Both the position numbers and the translations under genes were made by a program. 64,000 nt of DNA from Filimonas lacunae (GTDB taxonomy: Bacteria; Bacteroidota; Bacteroidia; Chitinophagales; Chitinophagaceae). The stretch is taken from contig NZ_AP017422.1 of NCBI RefSeq assembly GCF_002355595.1, forward strand, positions 7,320,823 to 7,384,822, in the 5' to 3' direction. Below are positions 63,221 to 64,000 of the stretch, piece after piece. The notes under the pieces are model-generated. The model was not told the DNA's origin, ran no database searches, and saw only the letters and a program-made list of their open reading frames with translations. How positions within the stretch are numbered: the first letter of the stretch is position 1; each line of letters starts with the position of its first letter.

Positions 63221-64000
63221 TTATTTTAACAGGGGCATTTTAATAAGCCAGCGTGTGCCATTGTTGTCGGAGGTGATACTGCTTCTGCCCTTTTGCTCTT
63301 TAACCCTTTGTATGATATTATATAAGCCATTGCCTTTTTTTGTTTGTGTGGTATCAAACCCTACCCCATCGTCTTCTGCATTCATTACCAGCATATGTTG
63401 TTCTATAGAAAAATAGAGGGTAAAATGTTTGGCGGCTGAATATTTAACGGTGTTGTTGATGATTTCTTTACTGATGAGGTAAATGTCTTTACGTAACTCC
63501 ATGCTAATTTTCCGGGTAAGCAACTGTGGCGAGCAATGCAACAGGTATTGCGTTTGTGTTTCATCAAACATGTTGCTCATATACTCGCGCAGCCGTATAA
63601 TAATTTGCTCCAGTGTATCTATATCCGGGTTAATGCTCCATACCATATCACTAATAGCGCCTACCATGTTCCGGCTGGTGTTTTCAATCCTGGTAGCTAC
63701 TATTTTAGCTTCCTGCGGGTGGCTGTCTATCTTTCTTTGTGTAACAGCGCTCATAATGCTGATGCTGCTGAGGGCTGCGCCAATATCGTCGTGCAGGTCT
63801 TTGCTTATTTTAGACCGCAGCCGGTATAATGCGGTAACCCTTTTAATGCGCACCTGGTATAAAGCATATAACAAAGCCATTAAAGCGCATGCTATCAATG
63901 TGTAAAACCACCAGGTTTGCCAGAAGGCGCTTTGAATGGTGAAGGGAAAGGTAGCTATAACGGTGCTTTCTATACCGGCACTGTTGCGGGTTTTTACTTT
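63221..64000 (-). CDS. Y_Y_Y/HisKA_3 sensor histidine kinase, C-terminal part
   Basis: The frame is open to the window end, so the N-terminus is missing. The visible 260 residues start with a beta strand ending a Y_Y_Y-type domain (VKTRNSAG), one membrane helix (FWQTWWFYTLIACALMALLY), a HisKA_3 domain with SKDLHDDIGAALSS (phospho-accepting His in DLHDDIG), and a HATPase domain with NDDGVGFDTTQT-like and NGLYNI elements. Full-length members carry a beta-propeller sensor outside the membrane. The ATG-like start at 63898 in a naive reading is a TTG inside the protein. Confidence 0.9.
   Translation of the reverse strand, partial: KVKTRNSAGIESTVIATFPFTIQSAFWQTWWFYTLIACALMALLYALYQVRIKRVTALYRLRSKISKDLHDDIGAALSSISIMSAVTQRKIDSHPQEAKIVATRIENTSRNMVGAISDMVWSINPDIDTLEQIIIRLREYMSNMFDETQTQYLLHCSPQLLTRKISMELRKDIYLISKEIINNTVKYSAAKHFTLYFSIEQHMLVMNAEDDGVGFDTTQTKKGNGLYNIIQRVKEQKGRSSITSDNNGTRWLIKMPLLK

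Noticed and set aside
63221-63898. A complete kinase starting at 63898
   Set aside because: The codon is TTG inside a membrane helix and the frame stays open to the window end, so the gene is truncated by the window.

Overview
The window reads as the chromosome of a Bacteroidota species, most likely in or near Chitinophagaceae. Evidence: a SusC/SusD pair, type IX secretion signatures (a PorP/SprF protein, a gliding-type C-terminal domain, a type A sorting domain), GH92 and GH29 glycosidases, TANNTTTG-like promoter elements and few strong Shine-Dalgarno sites. No phage, transposase or CRISPR array was seen, and gene content is mostly chromosomal.

Layout. 1-4.1 kb: a truncated UvrD-type helicase, a cyclophilin-type lipoprotein, a Crp-family regulator, a DUF4260 membrane protein and two exported unknowns. 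4.6-9.0 kb (minus strand): sensor kinase, OmpR-type regulator, HAD phosphatase and M28 peptidase. 9.2-26.2 kb (plus strand): a polysaccharide-utilization-type locus with SusC, SusD, a discoidin/FnIII protein with a gliding-type C-terminus, PorP/SprF, two exported HExxH proteins, two GH92 mannosidases, an SRPBCC protein and a GH29 fucosidase. Together these suggest breakdown of mannose- and fucose-bearing glycoproteins. One GH92 has Gln where the family's general acid Glu is expected. 26-32 kb: assorted single genes. 32-39 kb: a TetR-TolC-adaptor-RND efflux operon. 39-47.5 kb: metabolism and DNA repair (DUF502, SerC, DUF1015, TPR, acyl-CoA ligase, succinate-semialdehyde dehydrogenase, AraC-MGMT fusion).

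47.5-54.6 kb holds the most unusual system. A WYL-domain regulator faces an operon of a 735-residue zinc-knuckle/TerD-like protein, two overlapping Pol-beta-type nucleotidyltransferases and the RNA ligase RtcB. Between regulator and operon lies a 117-nt tRNA-like RNA (48822-48938). It has a perfect acceptor stem, canonical D and T arms, a 5-bp anticodon stem and the standard tertiary-contact bases, but 51 nt in place of a 7-nt anticodon loop. It has no obvious terminator and so may be the leader of the operon. I read the locus as an RNA (probably tRNA) damage-sensing and repair system in which the tRNA-like RNA is sensor, substrate or guide; that role is inference.

54.6-64 kb is a signalling cluster: a stand-alone receiver, a 2028-residue hybrid kinase with ten 92-residue HAMP units, a receiver-kinase protein, and a NarL-type regulator with its Y_Y_Y/HisKA_3 kinase, which runs off the window end.
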